NCBI GenBank assembly: GCA_019359445.1
Contig: JAHHHJ010000010.1
Location: 1 to 64,000, forward strand
Direction: 5' to 3'
DNA length: 64,000 bases
From: Kastovskya adunca ATA6-11-RM4
Lineage (GTDB): Bacteria; Cyanobacteriota; Cyanobacteriia; Cyanobacteriales; Coleofasciculaceae
The translations under genes and the position numbers were made by a program. Each line of letters opens with the position of its first letter. Positions within the stretch are counted from its first letter, which is position 1. The notes beneath the pieces were generated by a model that saw nothing but the letters and a program-made list of their open reading frames with translations, did no database searches and was not told where the DNA came from. Positions 20,020 to 28,732 of this stretch are shown one piece after another.

Positions 20020-20255
20020 AAATCGATTCGGGCAAACAGCGAAACGGCTAGTGTGTTTGTTCTAGTCTATATGATAATTCTCAACTAGGAGTGGGATTGG
20101 CAGCCCAACTCAGAGCGATCATCTTCGGTACCCTAACGAGAGCGCCTCCACTACGCTACGCGATCGCATCCTCAAACAAACTTGCGCGATCGCTCCATCG
20201 CAGTCCCATCTATTTCATGCCACCATACCAGATAGGTTTCCAGTAGTTAAACCCC

Positions 20256-20891
20256 ATGAAATACAACGGGCTGAAAATTCTTCGATGGGTTCTGATTGCA
20301 GTTCTCATTGCTCTAGCTATCTGGCTACTCAACAAAATTGGCATTGAGCAAGTGCGAGAACAAGTCGATCGCTTTGGCATCTGGGCACCTGCGATCCTGT
20401 TTGGACTGCGCTTTACCAGCATCATTGTGCCAGTACTTCCGGGAACCGCTTACGCGATTTTGGCAGGAGGTCTGTTTGGCTTTACTCAAGGATTGCTGAT
20501 AGTTGCGCTAGCCGATCTAATCTCCTGTACATTCAACTTCTATATCGCTCGTCGCTATGGACGCGGCTTAGTAGAGCGGTTTGTCGGTCAGCAATTTATG
20601 GACAAGGTCGATCGCCTCGGTCAACGACACTTGGAAGGCAACTTTTTCCTGATGACAGGCTTTTTAATGACAGGATTATTTGATTTCGCCGCTTATGCTG
20701 TCGGGCTGACCAAAACCCCCTGGCGAAGCTACTTACTAGCGCTAGTTGTCAGCATCCTTATTGCCAAGCCACTTTGGGTAGCGGCTGGTGCTGGAATCTT
20801 TGAGGGTAGTCAGTTACTTTTAGGCTTTGCGTTACTCGGAGTATTCGGCATCGGCATTGTAACCGCCGTTGTTCAACGGAAGCGGGCGTAA
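20256..20891 (+). CDS. TVP38/TMEM64-family membrane protein
   Basis: The 211-residue protein is of the VTT/DedA superfamily, with about five hydrophobic segments. Characteristic motifs are PVLPGTAYAILAGGLFGFTQG (positions about 59-79), ADLISCTFNFYIARRYGR, and the FLMTGFLMTGLFDFAAYAVGLTK region containing the conserved glycine. Members are thought to scramble or flip lipids. It is a stand-alone gene, divergent from the CHAT gene across a 236-bp HIP1-rich spacer. Confidence 0.85.
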   Translation: MKYNGLKILRWVLIAVLIALAIWLLNKIGIEQVREQVDRFGIWAPAILFGLRFTSIIVPVLPGTAYAILAGGLFGFTQGLLIVALADLISCTFNFYIARRYGRGLVERFVGQQFMDKVDRLGQRHLEGNFFLMTGFLMTGLFDFAAYAVGLTKTPWRSYLLALVVSILIAKPLWVAAGAGIFEGSQLLLGFALLGVFGIGIVTAVVQRKRA

Positions 20892-21097
20892 TTTTTCGGT
20901 ACTCTGGACATGGCGCTTGTTACTTGGCGGAACGAAAGATGCGATCGCCAACCTCATGAAAAGAGCGATCGCCCCTACTAAAATTCAGCTCAAAGGAGCT
21001 TTCCACTACCCTTAAAAAAAGAAATTGTCGGGAGACATTGCCCCCCTACTGACTTGTATAGCCCTAGCCTTATGCAGACATGGCAAATTTTTGCACC

Positions 21098-22441
21098 TTA
21101 CACCTGGAAAGGAAAAGTTTCCGGTGCGTCGCCCCTATCCCATTGGAAAGTGCGCTCTAAAGGTTCGAGTGCTTGGGTTTCATCAATATGAAGTATGGCG
21201 TCAAACTGATCGGGTAGCCGTGCCGAAAAGTAATGGCTAGCACGCTCCGATTGCGGGAGATAAATAACACCGATGGCGCGTTCCAATAACGGGTGACGCA
21301 ACTTTTCTACGGCTGGACTATCTTGCCGCAGGTTCAGCATAAAGCGCGGCAACCCCGTCTCGTGGAACAAGTACTCGTAACTACCTGGGAGTGCCGGACG
21401 GACGCGCTTGCGTTCAGCGGGTGCGCCCCAATCTGAGGCAGCCGTGACAGTACCCGTATAGGTGCTAAAGCCGACCAAAACCGCATCGCGATCATAGCGC
21501 TGACGCACCAACTGACCGACATTGAGTTCCCCAGCATCCCCCATCTCTGTGGCGCGGGCATCTCCTAGGTGCGAGTTGTGCTCCCAAACCACGACCTTCA
21601 TCGGCTGTCCCTGCTGCTCAAAATGCTCAACAAGTTGGTTGAGGGTTTCAGCCATGTAGCGATCGCGCAAATTCCACGAAGAAACCCGACCCCGGAACAT
21701 CGAGCGGTAATATTCCTCCGCGTTCTTTACTAACCGTGCATTCTGCTCAGCGTAGAAATACTCATCCTCTGGCAGGCGACCATCGCGCTGGGCGTACTCA
21801 GTCGCACCGCGTTGCAGTTCTACAAGTTGGTTGACAACTTCTTTCTCGCAAGATTCATTCAGTCCAAAGCTAGCCGCGTACCCGTAGGATCGGCTATCCT
21901 CGCCAAAATGATCAAAACAGGAGTAACGGTAGCGTGCCCGTTGTGCTGCTTCTGGGTCAATCTTGTCAAGATACCGCAGCACCTCCTCGATCGAGTTATG
22001 TAGGCTATAGAGATCCAGACCGTAAAAGCCGACTTTAGAAGATTGAGGCAGGGCGTCATTGTATTCGCGCAACCAATTGACAAAATCGACCACATCTGTA
22101 TTCCGCCACATCCAGGTCGGGAAACGTTGGAAGTTAGCCAGTGCTTCAATGCTACTGGCATCATCACTCGCGCCGCGTACATAGCGGTTAACGCGGTAAG
22201 CATCCGGCCAGTCGGCTTCAACCGCTACTGCTGTAAAGCCCTTCTCTTGAATCAATCGCTTCGTGATTTCAGCCCGCTGTTGATAAAATTCATGGGTTCC
22301 GTGGGAAGCCTCACCGATGAGTACAAAACGAGCATCACCAATTAGCTCCATCAAGGGGTCGTAGTCTGAAGCTGCCCCGGTGAGCTGATGCGCGGCTTCA
22401 CGCACTTGATTCGTTAATTTGGTCAGTGTTGCATCTGGCAT
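21098..22441 (-). CDS. Erythromycin-esterase family protein
   Basis: The 447-residue protein belongs to the erythromycin esterase/EreA-like fold. It shows the N-terminal RFVLIGEASHGTHEFY motif (active-site His and Glu), VAVEADWPDAYRVNRYV, YGLDLYSLHNS, and KVVVWEHNSHLGDARAT with the second conserved His. Most environmental homologues are not resistance enzymes and act on unknown esters. It lies 44 bp downstream of a phosphoribosyltransferase gene on the same strand, a pairing that is repeatedly seen and sometimes fused in other bacteria, so the two probably work together. Confidence 0.87.
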   Translation of the reverse strand: MPDATLTKLTNQVREAAHQLTGAASDYDPLMELIGDARFVLIGEASHGTHEFYQQRAEITKRLIQEKGFTAVAVEADWPDAYRVNRYVRGASDDASSIEALANFQRFPTWMWRNTDVVDFVNWLREYNDALPQSSKVGFYGLDLYSLHNSIEEVLRYLDKIDPEAAQRARYRYSCFDHFGEDSRSYGYAASFGLNESCEKEVVNQLVELQRGATEYAQRDGRLPEDEYFYAEQNARLVKNAEEYYRSMFRGRVSSWNLRDRYMAETLNQLVEHFEQQGQPMKVVVWEHNSHLGDARATEMGDAGELNVGQLVRQRYDRDAVLVGFSTYTGTVTAASDWGAPAERKRVRPALPGSYEYLFHETGLPRFMLNLRQDSPAVEKLRHPLLERAIGVIYLPQSERASHYFSARLPDQFDAILHIDETQALEPLERTFQWDRGDAPETFPFQV

Positions 22442-22485
22442 TTCCTTAACCCTCTTCTTATAGATTGCTGCGGTATAGTCCTTTG

Positions 22486-23148
22486 CTAATTGCTGGAAGC
22501 AACAGATTGTTCGTAGGAGGCACGTTTTAATAGGTCACGAACTTCTTCGTCAGTGGTTTGCGAGAAGTTGTCGTACCAAAGACCGACAGCGTGGAATGGC
22601 TGCGGAGTGGTAGCACAGAGCATTTCATCTACCTCCGCTCGGAGCAAATTGCAGGTTTTAGGTGCTGAGACTGGCACCGCCGCAATTAGTTTTTTGGGCT
22701 GTTGTTGTCGTAAAGCAAGGGCAGCAACGCGCATCGTGGCACCCGTCGCCAAGCCGTCATCGACAATAATGACTGTGCGATCGCATACATCCAGTGGGGG
22801 AAGATCGTCTCGGTAAGCCTTTTCCCGCCGCTCTAACTCTTCCTGCTCTTTAGCAGCGACTCGATTAATCTTCTCCTCAGATAACCGCAGTGGTTTGACG
22901 ACATCTTCGTTGAGAACGCGAACACCACCAGAGGCGATCGCCCCCATTGCTAACTCTTCATGACGAGGTACGCCCAGCTTACGCACTAAAAAAACATCGA
23001 GTGGTGCCTTAAGTGCTTTGGCAACTTCAAACGCCACAGGCACCCCGCCGCGTGGCAATCCCAGTACCAGCACGTCCGGACTGTTAGCGTAAGCGTTAAG
23101 CTTCTGGGCTAACTGTTGACCAGCGTCTGTTCGATCTCGAAATAACAT
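22486..23148 (-). CDS. Phosphoribosyltransferase-domain protein
   Basis: The 220-residue type I PRTase has the PRPP-binding loop VIIVDDGLATGATMRVA (about residues 121-137) and an N-terminal LPRGGVPVAFEVAKAL region. No purine- or pyrimidine-specific hood is recognised. This family is commonly encoded next to, or fused with, erythromycin-esterase-like proteins, as here. Substrate unknown. Both genes read minus, and the PRTase start at 23148 is the likely operon start. Confidence 0.85.
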   Translation of the reverse strand: MLFRDRTDAGQQLAQKLNAYANSPDVLVLGLPRGGVPVAFEVAKALKAPLDVFLVRKLGVPRHEELAMGAIASGGVRVLNEDVVKPLRLSEEKINRVAAKEQEELERREKAYRDDLPPLDVCDRTVIIVDDGLATGATMRVAALALRQQQPKKLIAAVPVSAPKTCNLLRAEVDEMLCATTPQPFHAVGLWYDNFSQTTDEEVRDLLKRASYEQSVASSN

Positions 23149-23654
23149 TTGATTCTTAGGCTTGCTTATCTAGTTTTTTAAGATTTGTATTGAGTTTTAC
23201 GACATAAAGTTATAGCTCGTTAATACAAACGGTCTTAACGAAAATACTCTTGCTTATTTAAAGAAGCTGTTAAATCTTCAATTCAGGTTTATAAGCAACC
23301 CGTGTCTTTAATAAAAGGCTAGAGCTGCCTATTAAGCGATTCGTCGTCCTTAAGGTAGAAACTGTTTTTTATATAACCCAACTGATTTATCGTCTAGATA
23401 GAGCCGTTAGTTACCCAGAGGGCAAAGCTCTTCGTGCCAGTTTTGCGTAAGTTTTTACCGTTTCGTAAGGTATATCCAACTCAATCGCGATCGCTTCTTT
23501 CACCTGCTGCGCCGCTTCCCTGTCCGGACATAAACCCGCCAGAAAACCATATATAGGATGATGTCAGTACCATTGAGGCGATCGCTCGAGAGCTAGTCGT
23601 CTAACGTGCCACACTAGAAGCAAGGATTCGGGAACATCTCAGGACGCTTGGGTT
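23149..23654. other. 506-bp intergenic region with a gene remnant
   Basis: The first 250 bp are AT-rich and upstream of the PRTase operon. The part from 23411 to 23551 is a coding remnant on the minus strand (separate entry). HIP1 octamers occur near 23490 and 23580. Confidence 0.4.
23411..23551 (-). pseudogene. C-terminal remnant with a helix-turn-helix-like segment
   Basis: A 47-codon minus-strand frame with no start codon ends in TAA at 23411. It reads IYGFLAGLCPDREAAQQ then VKEAIAIELDIPYETVKTYA and KLARRALPSG. The pattern (AIAxELDIPxETVKxxxxxAR) is like a sigma-region-4 or LuxR-type helix-turn-helix. A stop codon lies immediately upstream in frame, so this looks like the surviving 3' end of a deleted gene. 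Confidence 0.35.
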
Positions 23655-24221
23655 ATGACAATCTCCACTGAGAAAAAGGTCTGGACAGATGAGGAATTTA
23701 TGGCATTGTCCAAAGATGGGCATCGCTATGAGTTGGTGAATGGGGAGCTTGTGGATATGGGCAACTCAGGGATGGAGCATGGTGAAATTGGCTCATTGCT
23801 GGGGGGTCTTCTGGCAATATATGTTCGGCAACATAAGTTGGGAACAGTTTGCGATTCCAGTACAGCATTTACCTTAGAGAATGGGAATAAGCGATCGCCC
23901 GACGTATCCTTCGTTTCTAAAGAACGGCTCAAGGGCTTAAAGCGTCCGCCCCGTGGTTTCTTTCAAGGTTCTCCTGATCTGGCGGTTGAAATTCTTTCAC
24001 CCAGCAACACAGTTGAGGAAATCCACCAAAAGATTGTGGAGTACTTTGAGAACGACACTCGCTTAATCTGGGTCATTCATCCCGATGAAAAATATGTTCT
24101 GATCTACCATTCGCCCGAACCTGATCGCTTCCTTCGTTCTCAAGATGCGCTAGATGGTGAAGAAGTCGTGCCAGGTTTTTCCATGTCTGTTGCCGAACTG
24201 TTTGAAGAGTGGGATTTTTAG
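23655..24221 (+). CDS. Uma2-family (DUF820) PD-(D/E)XK protein
   Basis: The 188-residue Uma2 protein shows the N-terminal WTDEEFMALSKDGHRYELVNGE, GEIGSLLGGLLAIYVRQHKLG, the RSPDVSFVSKERL strand, and the catalytic-like PDLAVEILSPSNTVEEIHQK. DTRLIWVIHPDEKYVLIY ends the fold. It contains the full set of acidic residues and Gln/Lys expected for the fold. Function is not known. Its last 70 bp overlap a minus-strand XisI-like remnant. Confidence 0.87.
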   Translation: MTISTEKKVWTDEEFMALSKDGHRYELVNGELVDMGNSGMEHGEIGSLLGGLLAIYVRQHKLGTVCDSSTAFTLENGNKRSPDVSFVSKERLKGLKRPPRGFFQGSPDLAVEILSPSNTVEEIHQKIVEYFENDTRLIWVIHPDEKYVLIYHSPEPDRFLRSQDALDGEEVVPGFSMSVAELFEEWDF

Positions 24222-24222
24222 C

Positions 24223-24353
24223 GATCGCTCATCGCCAGGAAACTGAATAACCACGCCAAAAATTATCGTCAAGCGATCGCCCGAAACATCTGCTTGGGCA
24301 TAACGACTCAGTAACGTCTGAATATACTGTCGATATTGGGCTACCTTGTCCAT
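24223..24353 (-). pseudogene. XisI-like N-terminal remnant
   Basis: The minus strand from ATG at 24353 reads MDKVAQYRQYIQTLLSRYAQ, which matches the start of the fdxN-element excision controlling factor XisI family. After about 29 residues the similarity stops (the family's following FDT and GW motifs are missing) and the frame runs into the antisense of the Uma2 gene. No XisH partner is adjacent. I read it as a truncated xisI gene. Confidence 0.45.
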
Positions 24354-24409
24354 TGCGCGATCACCTCACTTACTGGCTCATACACAAGTAGCAAAACCTG
24401 ATACTATTT

Positions 24410-26815
24410 TTAGTCTCCAGCTTTCATTGCCTGTTGCACCTTTTCAACTTGCTTTGGTGCTTCCATTTCGCTGAAGAGTCGAATTGCCTTTTTAAAATTT
24501 TCCTGACTCTTATGATCTTCACCAATTTTTTGATAAGTTAATCCTAGCTGATAGTAAGCTTCAGCTATATCGCATTTAGCGCCAATCTTATCCAACAATT
24601 TTATTGCTTCAGAATGATGAGAGAGTGCTGTTTCAAAATTTTCTTCTCTATAAAGCTCGGCTAACCCGATTAAAGCTTTGGCTTTCACTTGAGGATAGTT
24701 TGCTCTTTCAGAAAATGAAATTGCTTGACAATACAGATTGTAGCTCTTTTCTTTGTTTTTTAAATTTTTATAAGTTGCTCCTAAAAATAATAGGCTATAT
24801 CCTGAACTCCACGCACTCCACTGTCTCGTTATTAGAGATAATTCTTGCTCAACTTTATTGGCTAATCTTAATGCTTTCTGTTCATGACCTAACTGGGAAT
24901 TTAAGAAAGCTAGACAATACCAAGCAGACACTGCGCATCTGTGACATTCGTTAGTTTCAGCAAGAAAAGTAACTTTTTCAAACAAATTTATTGCCTCTTG
25001 GATCTCTCCAAGATCTATTTGGCAAAGACCTATGTTGAAGAAGGAAATTATTTCAAGCTCTTTATCTTTAGATTCGATAGCCATTTCTCTCGATTTTTCA
25101 TGATATTTAATGGCTTTATGTAAACAGCCTGTAAGCCAATATAAATCACCTAAAATATTGTATACTCGACTGAATTCATGACCAGAACTAAATATTATTA
25201 TTTTGTCTATTACAAATATCATTAATTGTAATAAACCTAATCTATAAAAGGAATTGCCAAGAAACTCATTCTTTTTCTCTGGGGTTTTTCTCTTTTTTAT
25301 GATTACGTTACATGCTTGTTTATAAGCATTGATTTCTATGTAGTGGTAGTAAGCTTCCAATGCTCTCATTGCATCTTCTACAACTTCAACAACCTTAACA
25401 CTCTCTGTCCAAAACTCTGCGGCTTTCCGGTTTGCTGTCTCCCAGTCTTCACTTGCCCTGAGCCGACTTATCGCCTCTGCCCGAATTACTGGATGCAGCC
25501 AGTATTCACCATTACCAAACTCAACTAAAGAGCGATCTTTCAATGACTTAATAACCCGCCGATGTTTTGCTTCCGGAACATCCCAAAGCAAACAAAAAAG
25601 CCCTCCTTCAGGTACAGTAGGCACATCTTGATAGCGATAGCATCCCATTCTGCACAGGAGTTTATAGGAATCAGAGTCAAGTTGTTGCAGACGGCTAAAC
25701 TGAGTTGCAACTAAATCTTCTAAGTCTCTTTCAATTAACAAATCTCCCTGATTTACTTGCCAATATGCTTCTAAATCGCCTTCATAATCCTGAAGGATTG
25801 CACTGCTGAGGATATCCATTGCTTTAGCATTGCCGCCATATGCTTTGTGCATCTCATGTAAGGCGGGAGAATCAACCTCACCTGTGGGGAGAATCTCCCC
25901 AGCGTCCCTTTTTAAGGAGGGAGAAGAGGTTTGAATGTTGCGACTGTAAAAAAACGCCTGCCATGCTGCCACATCTAAACCCTCTAAGGGATAGTGCCGA
26001 ACAGTGACAGCAGATTCTCGCAAGCACTCGCGGCTAGTAACTAACGTGACTGATTGCACCGTTGGATCGCTTAAAACTCTCAACAACTCTACATAGCCAC
26101 GATGAGGTTCAATAAACTTGCCATTTTTATCCAGGGCGGGTTCAAGGTTATCAATCAACACGCCGATTCTTTCTGTCTGAAGCTTCCGCTTCAACCGATC
26201 CAGCGATACACCAAACTCCCTCCCCGGTTCCTCACCCAGTTGCTTTAATCGTTCCTCAACTAAGCTTTCTACTGATGTGATGTTTTGAGTTTCCTTGGCG
26301 ATGGGGAACTCTATATATGAGCAAAATTGCTGCTGAAGATAGATTCGAGCCAAGGTTGTCTTTCCCACACCACCTTTGGCACAAATCAAGATAACCTTTG
26401 TGCCTTGGCTGACGAGGGTGTTGAGGTGTGCGATGTCGCTTTCCCGCCCTACGAAGCCAGGATTTCTTCCTTCTGACTCTGAGGAGGAACGTCTGGACAC
26501 ATCAGTTTTTAGAATTTGACCAGACGGTAATGCTGCTTTTGAGACGCGACATGAATATCGCTCTACTACTGCCCGTAAGGTGTTTCTTGTAACCCTCTCC
26601 TCAAAAAGTGTTGTCAATCGCTGCCACAACTCAGAAGCATCGTCCTTTATTGTTCCTAGCCCATACGCCTCACTGTCTGCAATCTGCTGATATGTTTTGC
26701 CTTGTCTCCCTTTCCAAACCTCTCGAAAAAGGGTGCTTTCAATGTTATCTAGGTTTTTCAGCCCTCGATCCACAAGTAACGAGTTGGTAAAACCAATTGC
26801 TTGATCAGCATCCAT
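24410..26815 (-). CDS. vMAP-NB-ARC-TPR STAND ATPase
   Basis: The protein is about 801 residues from ATG 26815. It has an N-terminal domain (about 1-90) like the HTH domain of vWA-MoxR-associated proteins (MDADQAIGF...GKTYQQIADSE...SELWQRL), then an NB-ARC ATPase: GFVGRESDIAHL, P-loop KGGVGKTT (about 147-154), Walker B IGVLIDNLEPAL and the MHD-like LHPVIRAEA. The C-terminal half is about seven TPRs. STAND proteins of this type are sensor-effector switches, often in phage or self-recognition defence. I prefer the start at 26815 over the frame's first ATG at 26851 because homologues begin MDAD. The TPR part is AT-richer than the ATPase part. Confidence 0.83.
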   Translation of the reverse strand: MDADQAIGFTNSLLVDRGLKNLDNIESTLFREVWKGRQGKTYQQIADSEAYGLGTIKDDASELWQRLTTLFEERVTRNTLRAVVERYSCRVSKAALPSGQILKTDVSRRSSSESEGRNPGFVGRESDIAHLNTLVSQGTKVILICAKGGVGKTTLARIYLQQQFCSYIEFPIAKETQNITSVESLVEERLKQLGEEPGREFGVSLDRLKRKLQTERIGVLIDNLEPALDKNGKFIEPHRGYVELLRVLSDPTVQSVTLVTSRECLRESAVTVRHYPLEGLDVAAWQAFFYSRNIQTSSPSLKRDAGEILPTGEVDSPALHEMHKAYGGNAKAMDILSSAILQDYEGDLEAYWQVNQGDLLIERDLEDLVATQFSRLQQLDSDSYKLLCRMGCYRYQDVPTVPEGGLFCLLWDVPEAKHRRVIKSLKDRSLVEFGNGEYWLHPVIRAEAISRLRASEDWETANRKAAEFWTESVKVVEVVEDAMRALEAYYHYIEINAYKQACNVIIKKRKTPEKKNEFLGNSFYRLGLLQLMIFVIDKIIIFSSGHEFSRVYNILGDLYWLTGCLHKAIKYHEKSREMAIESKDKELEIISFFNIGLCQIDLGEIQEAINLFEKVTFLAETNECHRCAVSAWYCLAFLNSQLGHEQKALRLANKVEQELSLITRQWSAWSSGYSLLFLGATYKNLKNKEKSYNLYCQAISFSERANYPQVKAKALIGLAELYREENFETALSHHSEAIKLLDKIGAKCDIAEAYYQLGLTYQKIGEDHKSQENFKKAIRLFSEMEAPKQVEKVQQAMKAGD

Positions 26816-27026
26816 TGAATTGTCAGGTTTAGCGTCACTCTTAAGCCACAACTTTAACCGACTTTTTCCGACTTTGCTAATTTTTCAAACTACCAACTTT
26901 TAAAGATTTATACCGACTGACATAACATTTACCTCTCTGGCAGACTGTGAAGTGTGGGAAGCAAGGTTAATTCTTCACCCAACTTCCCCTCTCAAACACA
27001 CTACTTAAACAAGAGGTCAACAAACC

Positions 27027-27257
27027 ATGTCTAACGAACACCAAGGATACTCCAAGCAAGAAACTGACTTTTGGGGCGACCCGGTCACCCGGCACTATGA
27101 CACGACTCACGAACAAACTGGCTACACCAAGCAAGAAACTGATTTTTGGGGCGATCCGGTCACCCGGCACTATGACACGACTCACGAACAAACTGGCTAC
27201 ACCAAGCAAGAAACTGATTTTTGGGGCGATCCGGTCACCCGGCACTATGACAAGTAG
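27027..27257 (+). CDS. Small protein of three 25-residue tandem repeats
   Basis: This 76-residue protein consists of MSNEH plus three near-identical units of the form GY(S/T)KQETDFWGDPVTRHYD, separated by TTHEQT. The underlying 75-bp DNA repeats are also almost identical, so the array expanded recently or is being homogenised. The KxETDFxGxxxxxHYD pattern recalls short repeat proteins of unknown function found in many bacteria. It is very hydrophilic, has no signal peptide, and is likely cytosolic. A terminator hairpin follows. It is divergent from the STAND gene. Confidence 0.7.
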   Translation: MSNEHQGYSKQETDFWGDPVTRHYDTTHEQTGYTKQETDFWGDPVTRHYDTTHEQTGYTKQETDFWGDPVTRHYDK

Positions 27258-27305
27258 TTGACTGGCGCTGAATCGATTCTGTTGTTAATAGTATGCCGAG
27301 ACAAT

Positions 27306-27335
27306 CCCCCTTGGCAACTTAGCTGAGGGGGTTTC
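27306..27335 (+). terminator. Probable terminator after repeat protein
   Basis: CCCCCT pairs with AGGGGG across a 14-nt loop and is followed by TTTCTT. It lies about 50 bp after the stop of the 76-residue repeat protein. Confidence 0.6.
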
Positions 27336-27442
27336 TTCCAACACTTTTCAGTTCACGAAGCCGAGTAAGCAAGAAGGGCAGTGTCTGCTCTATAGCTCAA
27401 CCGTACCAGCCTTTCCAAAATCTTTTCAAAGGAATCTCAACT

Positions 27443-27775
27443 ATGACTCGTTCCAAATCCGCCTCTCTATTTCTTTCGAGTTTTCTGCTTCTTTTCAGTT
27501 CCCTCGCGCTAGGCAGTGCTATGGTGTTTACGCCTTTAGCAAACACCAAGCCAGCTACAGCCCAAGGGATTGGGAATTGGTTGCCAGTACCCACAGGAAT
27601 TTACTTTGAAATTGATGGCAAAAAGTTTTATTTCGGTGACTACAGCTACGACCCGACACTAGCCTATCCTGGTAGTAAATGGGAAGTTAAAGTCAACGGT
27701 CAAGTGTGGGCACATGGATACGGAGAAACTCCTGGTTGGCTCATCGCTCAAGCACGTAGAATATTTGGATTTTGA
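27443..27775 (+). CDS. Small exported protein, unknown
   Basis: The 110-residue product has a clear Sec signal peptide (MTRSKSASLFLSSFLLLFSS then LALG, likely cleavage near ATAQG at about residue 41). The mature part of about 70 residues is rich in Tyr, Gly and Trp (YFEIDGKKFYFGDYSYDP, WEVKVNGQVWAHGYGETPGW). I do not recognise the family. Composition suggests a small beta-rich periplasmic or extracellular protein. It has its own promoter region about 185 bp downstream of the repeat gene. Confidence 0.6.
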   Translation: MTRSKSASLFLSSFLLLFSSLALGSAMVFTPLANTKPATAQGIGNWLPVPTGIYFEIDGKKFYFGDYSYDPTLAYPGSKWEVKVNGQVWAHGYGETPGWLIAQARRIFGF

Positions 27776-27927
27776 ATTCTGCTTCTAGCTGTGAAATACA
27801 CAGCAGCCTAGCGGCAACTTATTTCCACTAAGAAACTGGTCAGTTTTTGCTGGCTAGTTTTTCTTCATATTACAAGTTAGTAAAAATAACGCCTTTCTGA
27901 CTTAAAGCTTAGGAGCGATCGCCTCTT

Positions 27928-28296
27928 TCACGCTTCTCCTAAAGTCAGCAATCCCGCCTTTTTATCTACTACCAACCGCCGGGTTTCTAGCCAAGGCAAA
28001 CCAATCAAAACCTCATTAATTTCTTCACCCCCTAAAACCGGGATGACGAACTCCCGATCGTCAAAAATGACCCTACCTTGATAGAGACTAAAAGTTGCTT
28101 CTCCCCGTGCTGTCTGCCTATCCTGTTTGCGAACAAACGACCAGCCTAAACCTTCTACTTCTTGGATATTCATTGCCAGATAGTCAGTAAAACCTGTATC
28201 TAACAAGGCATCAACTGCAATCATTGCACCATCACCAGCAATCAAATCAATCTCAAAATAGAGTTCCCCCTGGCTGCCAAAATAGCCATGAATCAT
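27928..28296 (-). CDS. Retropepsin-like clan AA aspartic protease
   Basis: This protein of about 122 residues carries the aspartic-protease signature DALLDTGFTDYLAMN (Asp-Thr-Gly) and the typical C-terminal IGLPWLETRRLVVD strand seen in single-domain retropepsins. Such proteins would act as homodimers. The start at 28296 is chosen because its ATG overlaps the TGA of the upstream gene (ATGA), which indicates translational coupling. The pair with the preceding gene is common in cyanobacteria as far as I recall. Substrate unknown. Confidence 0.75.
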   Translation of the reverse strand: MIHGYFGSQGELYFEIDLIAGDGAMIAVDALLDTGFTDYLAMNIQEVEGLGWSFVRKQDRQTARGEATFSLYQGRVIFDDREFVIPVLGGEEINEVLIGLPWLETRRLVVDKKAGLLTLGEA

Positions 28297-28613
28297 ATTC
28301 TGCCGCAAGTCCCGGTTTCATTGACGCGCATTTCTAAAATCAGGGCTGTGGGATGCTTCTGACGGGCTTTTTGAAAAGCAACTTCTGGATCGGGGTCGAT
28401 AAAATAATCGCCGCGATCTGGCTCAATCATGATTGCCCAGCCATAATGCTCCGTTACTAATTCCGGGTAAACTCGGTCAAAAATTACCCGACAACGCTTG
28501 GCAAAAGCTTCATTCTCCGCCTTGCGCTTGGCTTTTTCTTCAGGAGAAAGGGGAGGGCGATCGGGAAAAATGGGACTACCCAGGGGGACTCTGCGGTGGG
28601 TTTTTGGAGTCAT
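28293..28613 (-). CDS. Partner protein of retropepsin-like gene, unknown
   Basis: The 106-residue soluble protein begins with a basic/proline-rich segment and a charged helix (SPEEKAKRKAENEAFAKRCR). A domain with GWAIMIEPDRGDYFIDPDPEVAFQ and KHPTALILEMRVNETG follows. The EPDxGDYFIDxDxxxAFQKAR pattern recurs in cyanobacterial proteins encoded directly upstream of retropepsin-like genes. Its stop overlaps the downstream start by the ATGA arrangement. The two products may form a regulator/protease or toxin-antitoxin-like pair; that is inference from the coupling only. Confidence 0.65.
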   Translation of the reverse strand: MTPKTHRRVPLGSPIFPDRPPLSPEEKAKRKAENEAFAKRCRVIFDRVYPELVTEHYGWAIMIEPDRGDYFIDPDPEVAFQKARQKHPTALILEMRVNETGTCGRI

Positions 28614-28670
28614 GATTTAGCTCATTAACAAGCAACGTGCTTGTATTTTAGCGTTGGCGATCGCGCTAGC

Positions 28671-28710
28671 AAAAAAGGTACTCAATGGGGCAGTTATCTC
28701 CATTGAGTAC
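28671..28710 (-). terminator. Rho-independent terminator of glmS
   Basis: An 11-bp stem (GTACTCAATGG/CCATTGAGTAC) with an 11-nt loop is followed on the minus strand by CTTTTTT. It lies about 25 bp past the glmS stop codon. Confidence 0.85.
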
Positions 28711-28732
28711 GCAGGAAAATCAAAGCGATCGC

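Noticed and set aside
27027-27257. CRISPR-like array suggested by regular 75-bp repeats
   Set aside because: The repeats are directly adjacent coding units in one frame without unique spacers; they encode a tandem-repeat protein.
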